Of a stretch of 58,985 nt of DNA, positions 17,859-27,821 are shown one piece after another. Both the position numbers and the translations under genes were made by a program. Origin of the DNA: Solimonas sp. (lineage in GTDB: Bacteria; Pseudomonadota; Gammaproteobacteria; Nevskiales; Nevskiaceae); the NCBI GenBank assembly GCA_030149365.1, contig JASBRP010000041.1:1-58985 (forward strand). Direction: 5' to 3'. The notes below the pieces were generated by a model, which was not told where the DNA came from, ran no database searches, and saw nothing but the letters and a program-made list of their open reading frames with translations. Numbering within the stretch: position 1 is the stretch's first letter; every line of letters starts with the position of its first letter.

Positions 17859-19211
17859 TTACTTGGTGGCCTGGCGCTGCACGTTGGCCGGGTCGAAGTA
17901 GGACGGCTCGAACACCTGCTCGTAGGCCTCCTCGTCTTCGTTGTTCATCGCCTGGGTCAGGTAGCGGCCGCTCTGCAGGTCGTAGATCGTTTCCAGCACC
18001 GAGGCCTGGAAGGTCTTGTTGTAGGCCTGGATCGGGTGGGCTTCCTGCCAGCGCCACAGTTCGCCGCGGCGGTCATAGATATCCACCAGCGAGATCTGCC
18101 AGCTGTCCTCGTCCAGGAAGAACACGCGCTTGGCGTAGACGTGGGAGGTGCCCGGCTTGAGCGTGCCTTCCACCACCCAGACGCGGTGCAGCTCGTAGCG
18201 CGGCAGGTCCTGGTTGATGTGGTTGCGCTTGATGATGTCCTTGTACTTGTACTTGTCGCTGTGCACGACATAGGCGTTGTACGGGATGATCATTTCCTTC
18301 TTGCCGACGATCTTCCAGGTGTAGCGATCGGTGGCGCCGTTGAAGGTGTCGGTCTGGTCGTTGGTGCGCAGGTTGTCGGCACCCGTGCCCGGGTTGTCGT
18401 AGCCGACGTTCGGGGCGCGGCGCAGGCGTCGCTGGCCGGGGTTGTACTGCCAGGCGCGGCGCGGTTCCTTGACCTGGTCCATGGTCTCGTGGACCAGGGT
18501 GATCTGGCCGGCCAGGCGCGGCGGCTGCGCCACCACCTGCAGGAAGTAGATGATGACGTTCTGCAGCGATTCGGGCGTGACGCCCTTCTGGCTGTAGGTG
18601 AAGCGCACGTCCTCGCGGATCTTCACCAGGTTGAAGTCACCGCTGGTGGTGACGGCGGCCTGGTTGTTCCAGCGACGGCCGCCGGGACCACGGTAGCGCA
18701 CCTTGTGGTTCCAGACCGGCTCGACGCCGCTCTTGGGAATCGGGAAGGGGATGCCGGTGATGGTGTTGACCAGGGCCTCGCCGCCGCCGCCCAGGTCACC
18801 CTTCAGGGCGTTCTGGTAAGTGGCTTCGTTGACGAAGTCCGGGAAGGCCGCGGTGCGGCGCGTCTGGAAGACGTTGAGCTTGTAGCTGTCCGGATACTTG
18901 GCGAACATCGCCAGCTGGCCGGCGCTGAGCTTGTCCTTGTACTGGGCGACGTTCTTGCCGGTGACCGTGTACAGCGGCTTGTCGCTGGGGAAGGGATCGC
19001 AGAGGCGCTTGCCTTCGCCCTGGTAGCAGGACGGGGTCTGGGTATAGCCGCCGTCCCAGGCTGGGATGCTGCCGTCCTTGTTGGCGGCCTTCTCGCCGCC
19101 CATGGGCATCAGGGTGGACTTTAGCTTGTCGGCTTCAGCCTGGCTGACCTTGGCGGCTGCCGGCAATGCCACCAGCGCCAGCGCCAGGGCGATGCAGGGT
19201 TTGATCTTCAT
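17859..19211 (-). CDS. DUF1329 outer-membrane lipoprotein-sorting-like protein
   Basis: A protein of 450 residues with signal peptide MKIKPCIALALALVALPAAA. The N-terminal half begins KVSQAEADKLKSTLMPMGGEKAANKDGSIPAWDGG, a typical DUF1329 opening. The conserved later blocks RYEWKIVGKK-like (DRYTWKIVGKKEMIIPYN), HRVWVVEGTLKPGTSHVYAKRVFFLDEDSW and ERGELWRWQE-like (DRRGELWRWQEAH) are in order. The fold is LolA/LolB-related; members are often near RND exporters and sterol or hydrocarbon genes, but no such genes lie here. GAGGAG precedes ATG 19211. Its role is unproven, probably lipid handling in the periplasm or outer membrane. Confidence 0.92.
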   Translation of the reverse strand: MKIKPCIALALALVALPAAAKVSQAEADKLKSTLMPMGGEKAANKDGSIPAWDGGYTQTPSCYQGEGKRLCDPFPSDKPLYTVTGKNVAQYKDKLSAGQLAMFAKYPDSYKLNVFQTRRTAAFPDFVNEATYQNALKGDLGGGGEALVNTITGIPFPIPKSGVEPVWNHKVRYRGPGGRRWNNQAAVTTSGDFNLVKIREDVRFTYSQKGVTPESLQNVIIYFLQVVAQPPRLAGQITLVHETMDQVKEPRRAWQYNPGQRRLRRAPNVGYDNPGTGADNLRTNDQTDTFNGATDRYTWKIVGKKEMIIPYNAYVVHSDKYKYKDIIKRNHINQDLPRYELHRVWVVEGTLKPGTSHVYAKRVFFLDEDSWQISLVDIYDRRGELWRWQEAHPIQAYNKTFQASVLETIYDLQSGRYLTQAMNNEDEEAYEQVFEPSYFDPANVQRQATK

Positions 19212-19296
19212 TCTTGTGAACTCCTCGAAATGCTTTCGCTTGGCGAACGATAGTGCAGAAGCAGCGCTCGTTCCAGACGGCGGCCGGGGCTTTCGC

Positions 19297-19752
19297 TCAG
19301 CCCGGCAGCGGCTTGCGCAGGCGCAGGCCGTCAGCTCCATCCTCGTAGTATGCGCGCAGTACCGCCGTCTCGGCATAGCCGAGCCGGCGATAGAGTGCCC
19401 GCGCCGGGGCATTGTCCGCACGCACTTCCAGTGACATTAGTGCCTTTTTACCAAGCCGTGCATACCGCTCGGCGGCATTGACCAGCCGGCCGGCAATCCC
19501 CTGGCCACGGGCGGCCGGATCGACCACTACGGAATAGATGCGCGCCACGGCGCTGTTGCGGCGCGTCAGCAGCACCAGCGCCCCCAGCGTGGCACCGCCG
19601 GACCGCGCCACCCAGATCGCGGCGCTGTCCCCGGCCAGCAGGCGGCGCAGGGAGCGCGCCGACATGCGGTCGCCGGGGAAATTCTGCTCCAGCTCCAGCA
19701 GCGCCGGCAGGTCGGCAGGGGCAGCCCGGCGGACCTGCAACGGGGCCGGCAT
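19297..19752 (-). CDS. GNAT N-acetyltransferase, RimI-like
   Basis: A protein of 151 residues with the GNAT acetyl-CoA loop in VDPAARGQGIAGRLVNAAERYA (around residues 77-98) and the RimI-like motif B LEVRADNAPARALYRRLGY (around 109-127). The acceptor is unknown. Its ATG overlaps the stop of the RimK-like gene (TGATG), so the two are translated as a coupled pair. ATP-grasp amide ligases with adjacent acetyltransferases are a known theme in peptide-modification operons; that link is inference. Confidence 0.9.
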   Translation of the reverse strand: MPAPLQVRRAAPADLPALLELEQNFPGDRMSARSLRRLLAGDSAAIWVARSGGATLGALVLLTRRNSAVARIYSVVVDPAARGQGIAGRLVNAAERYARLGKKALMSLEVRADNAPARALYRRLGYAETAVLRAYYEDGADGLRLRKPLPG

Positions 19753-21224
19753 CAGCGCACCGCGTCGCGTGCGCGCGATTCCAGGCGCTTGACGAAATAT
19801 TCCATGATGCGGCGGTACAGCAGCTCCTTGAGCACCAGGTCCTCCACGCCGAAATCGACGTTGGGGTTGTCGTTGACCTCGATGACCTTGACCACCTTGC
19901 CGAACTGCTTGAGGTCCACGCCGTAGAGGCCGTTGCCCACCGCCCGGGCGGCGTCCACCGCGATCTTCAGCACCTGGGCCGGCACGTCCTTGACGTCCAC
20001 CGTCTCGTGGTTGCCTTCCTGCTTGGCGCCCTTGTCGTTGCGCTTGACCACCTGCCAGTGGCCCTCGGCCATGTAGTAGCGGCAGGCATAGAGCGGCTGG
20101 CCGTCGAGCACGCCGACGCGCCAGTCGTACTCGGTGGGCTCGAAGGACTGGCCGATGATGAGGTCGGAGCGCTCCAGCATGTCGCGGGTCTGGCGCTTGA
20201 AATCCGCCTCGCTCTCGGCCTTGATCACGCCCTTGGAGAACTGCGAGTCCGGCTGCTTGAGCACGCAGGGGAAGCCCAGCTCGCGCGCCGCGGCGGCGAT
20301 GTTGCCGCGATGGATCACCACCGTCTTCGGCTGGGGGATGCGGTGACGCTCCATCAGCTGCGCCAGGAACACCTTGTTGGCGGCACGCAGGATCGACACC
20401 GGATCATCCACCACCACCAGGCCTTCGCGCGCGGCGCGGCGGGCGAAGCGGTAGGTGTGGTGGTTGACCGCCGTGGTCTCGCGGATGAACAGGGCGTCGA
20501 ACTCGGCGACGTGGCCGTAGTCGCTCTTGTCGATGAACTCGACGTCGAAGCCCTGCTCCTCGGCGGCCTTCTCGAAGGCCTTCAGCGCGCGGGCGTTGGA
20601 GGGCGGCTCCTTCTCGTCGTCGTTGACCAGGATCGCCAGGTCGTAGCGCGCCGAGTCACGCTTGGTGCGCGGGTGGCGGCGCTTCATGAAGAAGTAGTCG
20701 CGGGCCGCCTCATAGAGGAACTCATGGTGCGCGGCCGGCACCTCGCCCAGGGCGATGGGCCCCAGGGTCTCCACGCGCCACTCGTCGCCGCGATGGATGA
20801 ACTTGGCCTGCACCAGCGGCGCCGGGAACAGGTTGAACAGCGCCCGCGCCAGGCGCTCGTGGCGCTTGGCGATGGAGCGGCCGAAGTAGACGTTGAGGAT
20901 GTACTCCGCCGAGCCGATGCGTGACAGCGAGTTCTGGATCAGCTCCTCGATCTCGTCATTGAGCACCGAAGGGCTCTCGGCCAGCTTCAGGTCCTGGATC
21001 GTGGTGATCTCGGGCAGCGGCTTGTGCCCACGCGCGCTGGCCAGCAGCGAGACGTAGTAGCCGGTGGTCTGGTAGCTGAAGGAGCGGCAGAGGTTGTAGA
21101 TGCGCGAGCGCTTGGCGCGCGTCATCGACTCGTCGGTCAGGTAGTCCCAGGCTGTCACCACCTCGATGCCGGGGATGTTCGCCGGCCAGTCGGAGCGCTG
21201 ATCCACCACGACGATGCCGCTCAC
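19752..21224 (-). CDS. RimK-family ATP-grasp ligase with N-terminal RimK-like domain
   Basis: A protein of 490 residues. The first about 200 residues form the extra N-terminal domain of RimK-like proteins (VVVDQRSDWP and YLLTD-like DYLTDESM). The C-terminal half is the ATP-grasp: DDPVSILRAANKVFLAQLM, PCVLKQPDSQFSKGVIKAES (nucleotide Lys), EPTEYDWRVGVLDGQPLYACRYYM, and the metal-binding end GVDLKQFGKVVKVIEVNDNPNVDFG. Such enzymes add amino acids to an acceptor using ATP; the acceptor is not evident. It starts with GTG at 21224 and overlaps the acetyltransferase start by one base. Confidence 0.9.
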   Translation of the reverse strand: MSGIVVVDQRSDWPANIPGIEVVTAWDYLTDESMTRAKRSRIYNLCRSFSYQTTGYYVSLLASARGHKPLPEITTIQDLKLAESPSVLNDEIEELIQNSLSRIGSAEYILNVYFGRSIAKRHERLARALFNLFPAPLVQAKFIHRGDEWRVETLGPIALGEVPAAHHEFLYEAARDYFFMKRRHPRTKRDSARYDLAILVNDDEKEPPSNARALKAFEKAAEEQGFDVEFIDKSDYGHVAEFDALFIRETTAVNHHTYRFARRAAREGLVVVDDPVSILRAANKVFLAQLMERHRIPQPKTVVIHRGNIAAAARELGFPCVLKQPDSQFSKGVIKAESEADFKRQTRDMLERSDLIIGQSFEPTEYDWRVGVLDGQPLYACRYYMAEGHWQVVKRNDKGAKQEGNHETVDVKDVPAQVLKIAVDAARAVGNGLYGVDLKQFGKVVKVIEVNDNPNVDFGVEDLVLKELLYRRIMEYFVKRLESRARDAVR

Positions 21225-21403
21225 GTCGGCAGGCCCAGCGGATCGGCGGGAGGCATAACGACGCGTTCAGACCCGCGTATCGGGCCTTGGGAATCTTCGG
21301 GCATGTGGGAGGCGGTTGATCGGTCTTGAAGGAAAAAACCGCAGCGCCATCCTAGCATCGAAGTACGGGCAAAAGGCGGCGTACACTGCCGCAGCAGGAT
21401 GGA

Positions 21404-21421
21404 TGTTTGTGATTATTTATT
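21404..21421. repeat. AT-rich 18-mer, copy 1
   Basis: TGTTTGTGATTATTTATT, identical to 57543-57560 upstream of glnA. It lies in an AT-rich patch (21403-21455) at the 5' end of the FecR-SPOR gene and may be a promoter element rather than coding sequence. Confidence 0.6.
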
Positions 21422-21426
21422 TAAAT

Positions 21427-22449
21427 ATGATTTTAAAGTTTACCCAAAAATCAAATCGGCGAATGGCCTGCGCGCAAGGCGCAGCCGGCCTGGCCTTGCT
21501 CGCCCTGGCCGGCCTGGCGAGCGCCCAGCCGCAGCCACTGCCCCTGGCCGTATCGCGCGTCGCGCCGACGGCGGAACTGCGGCGCGGCGACGAAACCCTG
21601 GAACTGCTCAGCCGCGTGCCGCTGCGGCCCGACGACCGCGTGGTCTCCGGACCGCAGGGTCGCGTGGCGCTGCAACTCTACGGTGGCGGTGCCCTGCGCC
21701 TGGGCGGTGACAGCAGCCTGCGCCTGCACAGCATCGAGCCGCCGGGCCCCGGCAACGGCGGCGTTGCCAAGCTAGTGCTGGAGCGCGGCGCACTGCGCCT
21801 GGATGCCCGCGGCCGCTCCAGCCAGCTGCCACAGGATTACCGGCTCAATGCCGGCCGCCTGCGCCTGCGCGTGTTCGGCGGCGAAGCCTGGGCCGAGGTG
21901 ACGGCGCGCGGCGAGAACGTCTGCCTGCTGTCGGGCGCGGTCGAGATCGTGACCGACACCGGCGCCGAGCGCCTGGACGAACCGGGGCGCTGCCTGCTGT
22001 TCGGTGCCGGCGGACGCCTGCCGGTGCAGGGCGACGGTGGCGAGGCGCTGGCGCGCAAGCTGCTGCGCACCGCCTTCGCCGATGACATGAATGCCCGCGC
22101 ACTGGCCGAGCAGACCCCGCCCCCGGCGGCGGAGGTGTTGCCGCCCGCCGACAGCCCGCCCCCAGCGCCGGCGACAGGGCCGGCACCGGCCACAGCCGCG
22201 GCCGGTCCGCGCTGGACCCTGGTGCTGGCCTCCTTCCCGGATCCGGCCACGGCGGAGAATGCCGTGCGCAGCTGGCTCAACCTGGGCGAGACGCCCCAGG
22301 TCCGTCGCTCGGATACACCTTCGGGCGTGCGCTTCCGCGTCACCGTGGGGGAGTATCCCGACCTGCCCCAGGCCCGGGCCGGCCTGGCGGAGCTGCGCGG
22401 CCGCCAGCTCAATGCCGCGGAAGCCTGGGTAATGCCGGTCAAGGATTAG
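21427..22449 (+). CDS. Exported FecR-domain protein with C-terminal SPOR domain
   Basis: A protein of 340 residues from ATG 21427; alternatives are 21403 and 21463, none with a good ribosome site. The signal segment is AAGLALLALAGLASAQ. A FecR-like beta domain (LLSRVPLRPDDRVVSGPQGRVALQLYGGGALRLGGDSSLRL through GEAWAEVTARGENVCLLSGAVEIVT) covers roughly residues 45-190. A Pro/Ala linker follows, then a SPOR domain (PRWTLVLASFPDPATAENAVRSWL through EAWVMPV, last about 75 residues), which binds denuded peptidoglycan. This suggests a periplasmic septum- or wall-localised protein. No sigma factor or FecI is adjacent. Confidence 0.82.
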   Translation: MILKFTQKSNRRMACAQGAAGLALLALAGLASAQPQPLPLAVSRVAPTAELRRGDETLELLSRVPLRPDDRVVSGPQGRVALQLYGGGALRLGGDSSLRLHSIEPPGPGNGGVAKLVLERGALRLDARGRSSQLPQDYRLNAGRLRLRVFGGEAWAEVTARGENVCLLSGAVEIVTDTGAERLDEPGRCLLFGAGGRLPVQGDGGEALARKLLRTAFADDMNARALAEQTPPPAAEVLPPADSPPPAPATGPAPATAAAGPRWTLVLASFPDPATAENAVRSWLNLGETPQVRRSDTPSGVRFRVTVGEYPDLPQARAGLAELRGRQLNAAEAWVMPVKD

Positions 22450-22641
22450 GGCCGGGTAATACCCCGGCGGGCCCGGGAATTGCTGCGGTTTGCAGGGTGT
22501 AGAGATTCCGTCACGAAACCGCCACGCTGTTTCTGTACAAGTGTATAGTGATATCGTGAGGCCCCGGGTCCACGCACAGCGCTTTTGCTGCGCCTAGCGG
22601 CCGGTCAGTGCCGCGAAAAAGTCTTTCTGGAGAAGTGCTGC

Positions 22642-23811
22642 ATGTCATCCGCCTCGGATTCAGCCTGGGAGCGCGCGCCGCTCAACCTGCCGGCCGTGAT
22701 CCTGTTCAGCCTGACCACCCTGGGCATGCTGACGGTGTTCCCCTGGTACGCCTGGACCCATGATTTCAGCACCGCCGCCTGGGTCTGGTTCGTGGTGTTC
22801 ATGTACGGCACCGGCATGTCGATCACGGGCGGCTACCACCGGCTGTGGGCGCACCGCGCCTACCAGGCCCACTGGAGCCTGAAGATCGTCTACATGCTGC
22901 TGGGCGCCATGTCGCTGCAGAACAGCGTCCTGATCTGGGCCTCGATGCATCGCATCCACCACAAGGAAGTGGACCACCGCGACCGTGATCCCTATTCTGC
23001 CGAGCGCGGCCTGTGGTTCTCGCACATGGGCTGGATGCTGCGGAACTACCCCAGCTCCGCGCTGGACTTCAAGAACGCGCGCGACCTGATGGAAGACCCC
23101 ATCGTGATGTTCCAGCACAAGCACTACCTGGGCATCGCACTGTTCATGAACATCGCCGTGCCGGCGCTGCTGGGCTGGGCCTACGGGGATGTCGGCGGCT
23201 TCCTGGTCCTGGTGGGCCTGGTACGCCTGGTGCTGAGCCAGCACTTCACCTTCTTCATCAACTCGCTGGCCCACTACTGGGGCCGCCAGCCCTACACCAC
23301 CGAGAACAGCGCGCGCGACAACGACGTGCTCGCCCTGTTCACCTATGGCGAGGGCTACCACAACTATCACCACATCTTTCAGTGGGACTACCGCAACGGC
23401 ATCCGCTGGTGGCAGTGGGACCCCACCAAGTGGATGATCGCCGGTGCCGCCCGCCTGGGCCTGGCCTACAACCTCAAGCGCGTGCCGGAATTCGTCATCC
23501 GCCGCCAGATGGTGCAGCGCCAGCTGGAACGCGCGCAGGAACAGCTGGCCAAGGCCCGCCCCGACGCCCAGCCGGGCCGCCTGGCGACCCTGCAGGCCCT
23601 GCTGGAGCACGAGCTGAAGCACTACGCCGAGATCGCCTCGGAGTGGGCCAAGCTGCAGCAGGAGAAGCTGGAGGCCGCCAAGCGCCAGCTTGCCGAGCAG
23701 TGGGAGAACAGCGAAGCCCGCGCCCGCATCCGTGCGCTGGAGGAGTCCCTGCACCAGCAGCACCGCCGCCTGCGCCTGCTGAGCCTGCAGGCCGCCCAGG
23801 TCGGCGCCTGA
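22642..23811 (+). CDS. Membrane fatty acid (acyl-CoA type) delta-9 desaturase with coiled-coil tail
   Basis: A protein of 389 residues. The three histidine boxes of integral-membrane desaturases are present: HRLWAHR (around residue 66), HRIHHKEVDHR (around 103), and EGYHNYHH (around 236). Four transmembrane helices surround them. These enzymes introduce a cis double bond using O2 and a reductase partner. Unusual is the last about 95 residues, a highly charged Gln/Glu/Ala/Arg-rich coiled coil (RRQMVQRQLERAQEQLAKA onward) beyond the catalytic domain. GGAGAAG precedes ATG 22642. A candidate TATAGT -10 box (22544-22549) lies upstream. It ends with a terminator, so it is monocistronic. Confidence 0.93.
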   Translation: MSSASDSAWERAPLNLPAVILFSLTTLGMLTVFPWYAWTHDFSTAAWVWFVVFMYGTGMSITGGYHRLWAHRAYQAHWSLKIVYMLLGAMSLQNSVLIWASMHRIHHKEVDHRDRDPYSAERGLWFSHMGWMLRNYPSSALDFKNARDLMEDPIVMFQHKHYLGIALFMNIAVPALLGWAYGDVGGFLVLVGLVRLVLSQHFTFFINSLAHYWGRQPYTTENSARDNDVLALFTYGEGYHNYHHIFQWDYRNGIRWWQWDPTKWMIAGAARLGLAYNLKRVPEFVIRRQMVQRQLERAQEQLAKARPDAQPGRLATLQALLEHELKHYAEIASEWAKLQQEKLEAAKRQLAEQWENSEARARIRALEESLHQQHRRLRLLSLQAAQVGA

Positions 23812-23842
23812 CCCGCGCGACTTCAGGAAGCTGTAGGAAAAG

Positions 23843-23865
23843 GCCCCGCTCCTGCGGGGCTTTTT
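23843..23865 (+). terminator. Intrinsic terminator of the membrane desaturase gene
   Basis: GCCCCGC-TCCT-GCGGGGC followed by five T. Confidence 0.88.
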
Positions 23866-23992
23866 CGTAGGGGCTGTCGGCGCGCAGTTTCCCGACCAAC
23901 CCAACGGTCTTCCGCGCCGCGCGAACGGTCAACTTTTCCACAGGGTTTTGCCGAAAACTGTCTACAGATGCCTGATTCAATCGGGGGGCGTC

Positions 23993-24655
23993 ATGAAGCG
24001 GTGCGGCAAGGGGCTTGCGGGTTTGATGATGCTGGGGTGCTGCGCCCCTGCGGCGGCGGCGTGCCTGGAAGACCAGGGCTTCCGCTGGCTGGGCTGCTCA
24101 CCGGAGGCGCCGCAACTGAGCAGCGGCTGGACTGGCGGCACGACCACCGCGCCCCTGGAAGCCGGCTTCCGCCTGGCCGAGTGGCGCAACGACGCCTACG
24201 CCCGTCACAGCATGCGCCTGCGCTTCGACGCGCGCAGCGACACCGAGGATCTTCTGCGCCGCTGGCGCTACGGCGCCGGCCTGGACCTGCAACTGCCCGG
24301 CGACGGCCTGCTGCAGGCTAGCGTCTCCACCTCCAAGCGTCGCCGCGGCGAGGGGGCTCGCTACGCCTTCACGCCGGATGGCCTGTCCAGCCGCCGCCAC
24401 AACGACCAGCCGTTCTGGGCCCTGGGCCTGTCGCTGGCGCCCGAGGATCGCAGCGACGGCCGCCGCCTGATGCTGACACCACAGCTGCGCCTGGACGTGG
24501 ATCGCTGGCTGGACACCTATGGCAGCGCCGAGCTCTACGTGGAGTACACGCCCTGGCTGCACGATCTCAAGGGAGCTTCGCGCGAGGAGCGGGAGAACCT
24601 GGAGGACACGCTGGACCAGCGCGTGCCGCAGTTGAGGATGCGCTGGCGGTTCTGA
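23993..24655 (+). CDS. Secreted hypothetical protein, possible outer-membrane beta barrel
   Basis: A protein of 220 residues with a signal peptide (MKRCGKGLAGLMMLGCCAPAAAA). The mature sequence alternates polar and hydrophobic residues in strand-like stretches (LEAGFRLAEWRND, MRLRFDARSD, LMLTPQLRLDVDRW, AELYVEYTPW) and ends RMRWRF, a terminal aromatic residue typical of outer-membrane barrels. No named family is recognised. It stands alone between a terminator and the large inverted repeat at 24664. Confidence 0.75.
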   Translation: MKRCGKGLAGLMMLGCCAPAAAACLEDQGFRWLGCSPEAPQLSSGWTGGTTTAPLEAGFRLAEWRNDAYARHSMRLRFDARSDTEDLLRRWRYGAGLDLQLPGDGLLQASVSTSKRRRGEGARYAFTPDGLSSRRHNDQPFWALGLSLAPEDRSDGRRLMLTPQLRLDVDRWLDTYGSAELYVEYTPWLHDLKGASREERENLEDTLDQRVPQLRMRWRF

Positions 24656-24663
24656 AACTGTTC

Positions 24664-24742
24664 CGTAGGGCGGGAAAGCGAAGCGCATCCCGCCTTCCGA
24701 CATGCCCAGCAGGCGGGATGCGCTTCGCTTTCCCGCCCTACG
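24664..24742. repeat. Long hairpin repeat with perfect 32-base arms
   Basis: Arms 24664-24695 and 24711-24742 begin CGTAGGGCGGGAAAGCGAAG and are exact reverse complements around a 15-base loop. A partial relative is at 9819-9855. It is intergenic, between convergent genes, and carries no transposase. It looks like two inverted copies of a common dispersed GCGCATCCCGCC element. Confidence 0.9.
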
Positions 24743-24792
24743 TTCTCTGGCGGTACCGCGCGGACGAGCTACGGCTCCCGCCGCCCGGCCAC

Positions 24793-24819
24793 AAAAAAAC
24801 CCCGCATGGCGGGGCTTTT
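24793..24819. terminator. Terminator at the 3' end of typA
   Basis: CCCCGC-ATG-GCGGGG flanked by A7 on the left and C-TTTT on the right, so it can work on both strands; typA (minus) is the main user. Confidence 0.85.
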
Positions 24820-24836
24820 CCTTGCAGCAAACAACT

Positions 24837-26675
<1,839 letters not shown>

Positions 26676-26859
26676 GGGAGGGTGTCCGATTGCTGCGGTG
26701 CGCAAAAAAGGTCGCGAATTGTACGCGAGGTCCCGTGACGCTGCATGAACGGCTTTTATCGGCCCCCGGCGCCCTTTGGCCCGCCAGGGCCTCCCAAGGG
26801 GGTCGGGGCTGGCTATTTTGCGACCATGCGCGGCCGTGCGGGCCGTGCGGAGTCCGCCC

Positions 26860-27789
26860 ATGAAATCTGCCCCCGTCACCCTCGCCCACTACCGCCGCCT
26901 GGCCCGCTGGCTGCCGTTCCGGCAGCTGGACGCGCAATTGTCCGCCCTGGTGGCCCTGGCCGGCCTGATGCCCCTGCTGGGCTGGCTGGCGGGCCTGATG
27001 CTGCCCGGAGCGCCCCGCGGCACCCTGCTGCTGCTGGGGGCGCTGACGGGCACCGGACTGGCGCTATGGGGGCTGCAGCAGCTGCTCGCCCCCCTGCGCA
27101 TGGCCCAGGCCGCCCTGCATCTGCGCGCCGCCCAGGGCCGGGTCCAGCCCCTGCCGACCGACCTGGGGGGCGACATGGGCGAGCTGCTGCGCGAGCTGCG
27201 CCGGGCGCTGGAGGCCGAGGCGGCCCAGGGCCAGAGCCTGCAGGCCCTGAGCCTGGACGATGCCCTGACCGGCCTGCCCAACCGCCGCTTCGCCGGGGAA
27301 TACCTGCGCCTGGCCGTGCATGCCGCCGAGCGCACCGGTTCCCGCCTGACCGTGGCCCTTATCGACCCGGCGCACATCGCCCGCCTCAACGAGGAGCGCG
27401 GCGTGGACACCGGCGACCGGGCCATCCGGGAGCTCGGGGAATTCCTGCGCCAGTGGCTCAAGCGCAAGAGCGACTGGGTCGGCCGCTGGGAGGAGGACCA
27501 GTTCCTGGCCGTGATGTTCAGCGACCAGAACCAGGCCACCGAGTACCTGGAGAACCTGAAACGCGAGTTCGCCCGGCGCATGCAGCACTTCGACGGCGGG
27601 CCGCTGAGCCTGAACGTCGGCCTGGTGGAGCTGCGCAAGCACGAGCGCCTGCAGGACTTCAGCGAGCGCCTGGAAACCGAGCTGCGGCTGGAGAAGCACA
27701 TGGAGCCGCGCCGGCCGCCGGAAGCGGATGTGCCGGGAACCGCGAAGGTCTACTCCATCGCCGGCGCATTGCTGCGGGAGCGCTACTAG
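26860..27789 (+). CDS. Membrane protein with degenerate GGDEF domain
   Basis: A protein of 309 residues. Two hydrophobic helices (about residues 22-80, ALVALAGLMPLLGWLAGLML and LLLLGALTGTGLALWGLQQLL) precede a HAMP-like or coiled linker and a GGDEF-type fold starting DDALTGLPNRRFAGEYL (around residue 138). The active-site GG(D/E)EF is replaced by RWEEDQF (in GRWEEDQFLAVMF), so diguanylate cyclase activity is unlikely; it may act as a nucleotide-binding or regulatory pseudo-enzyme. GGAG precedes ATG 26860. It is divergent from typA. Confidence 0.85.
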   Translation: MKSAPVTLAHYRRLARWLPFRQLDAQLSALVALAGLMPLLGWLAGLMLPGAPRGTLLLLGALTGTGLALWGLQQLLAPLRMAQAALHLRAAQGRVQPLPTDLGGDMGELLRELRRALEAEAAQGQSLQALSLDDALTGLPNRRFAGEYLRLAVHAAERTGSRLTVALIDPAHIARLNEERGVDTGDRAIRELGEFLRQWLKRKSDWVGRWEEDQFLAVMFSDQNQATEYLENLKREFARRMQHFDGGPLSLNVGLVELRKHERLQDFSERLETELRLEKHMEPRRPPEADVPGTAKVYSIAGALLRERY

Positions 27790-27821
27790 GGCCCGTCAAC
27801 AGGCCCTGGTAGCACGCCAGC

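Noticed and set aside
22501..22560. FabR/DesT-type operator before the membrane desaturase
   Set aside because: No convincing palindrome matching the known AGCGnAC-type site; only a possible -10 box.
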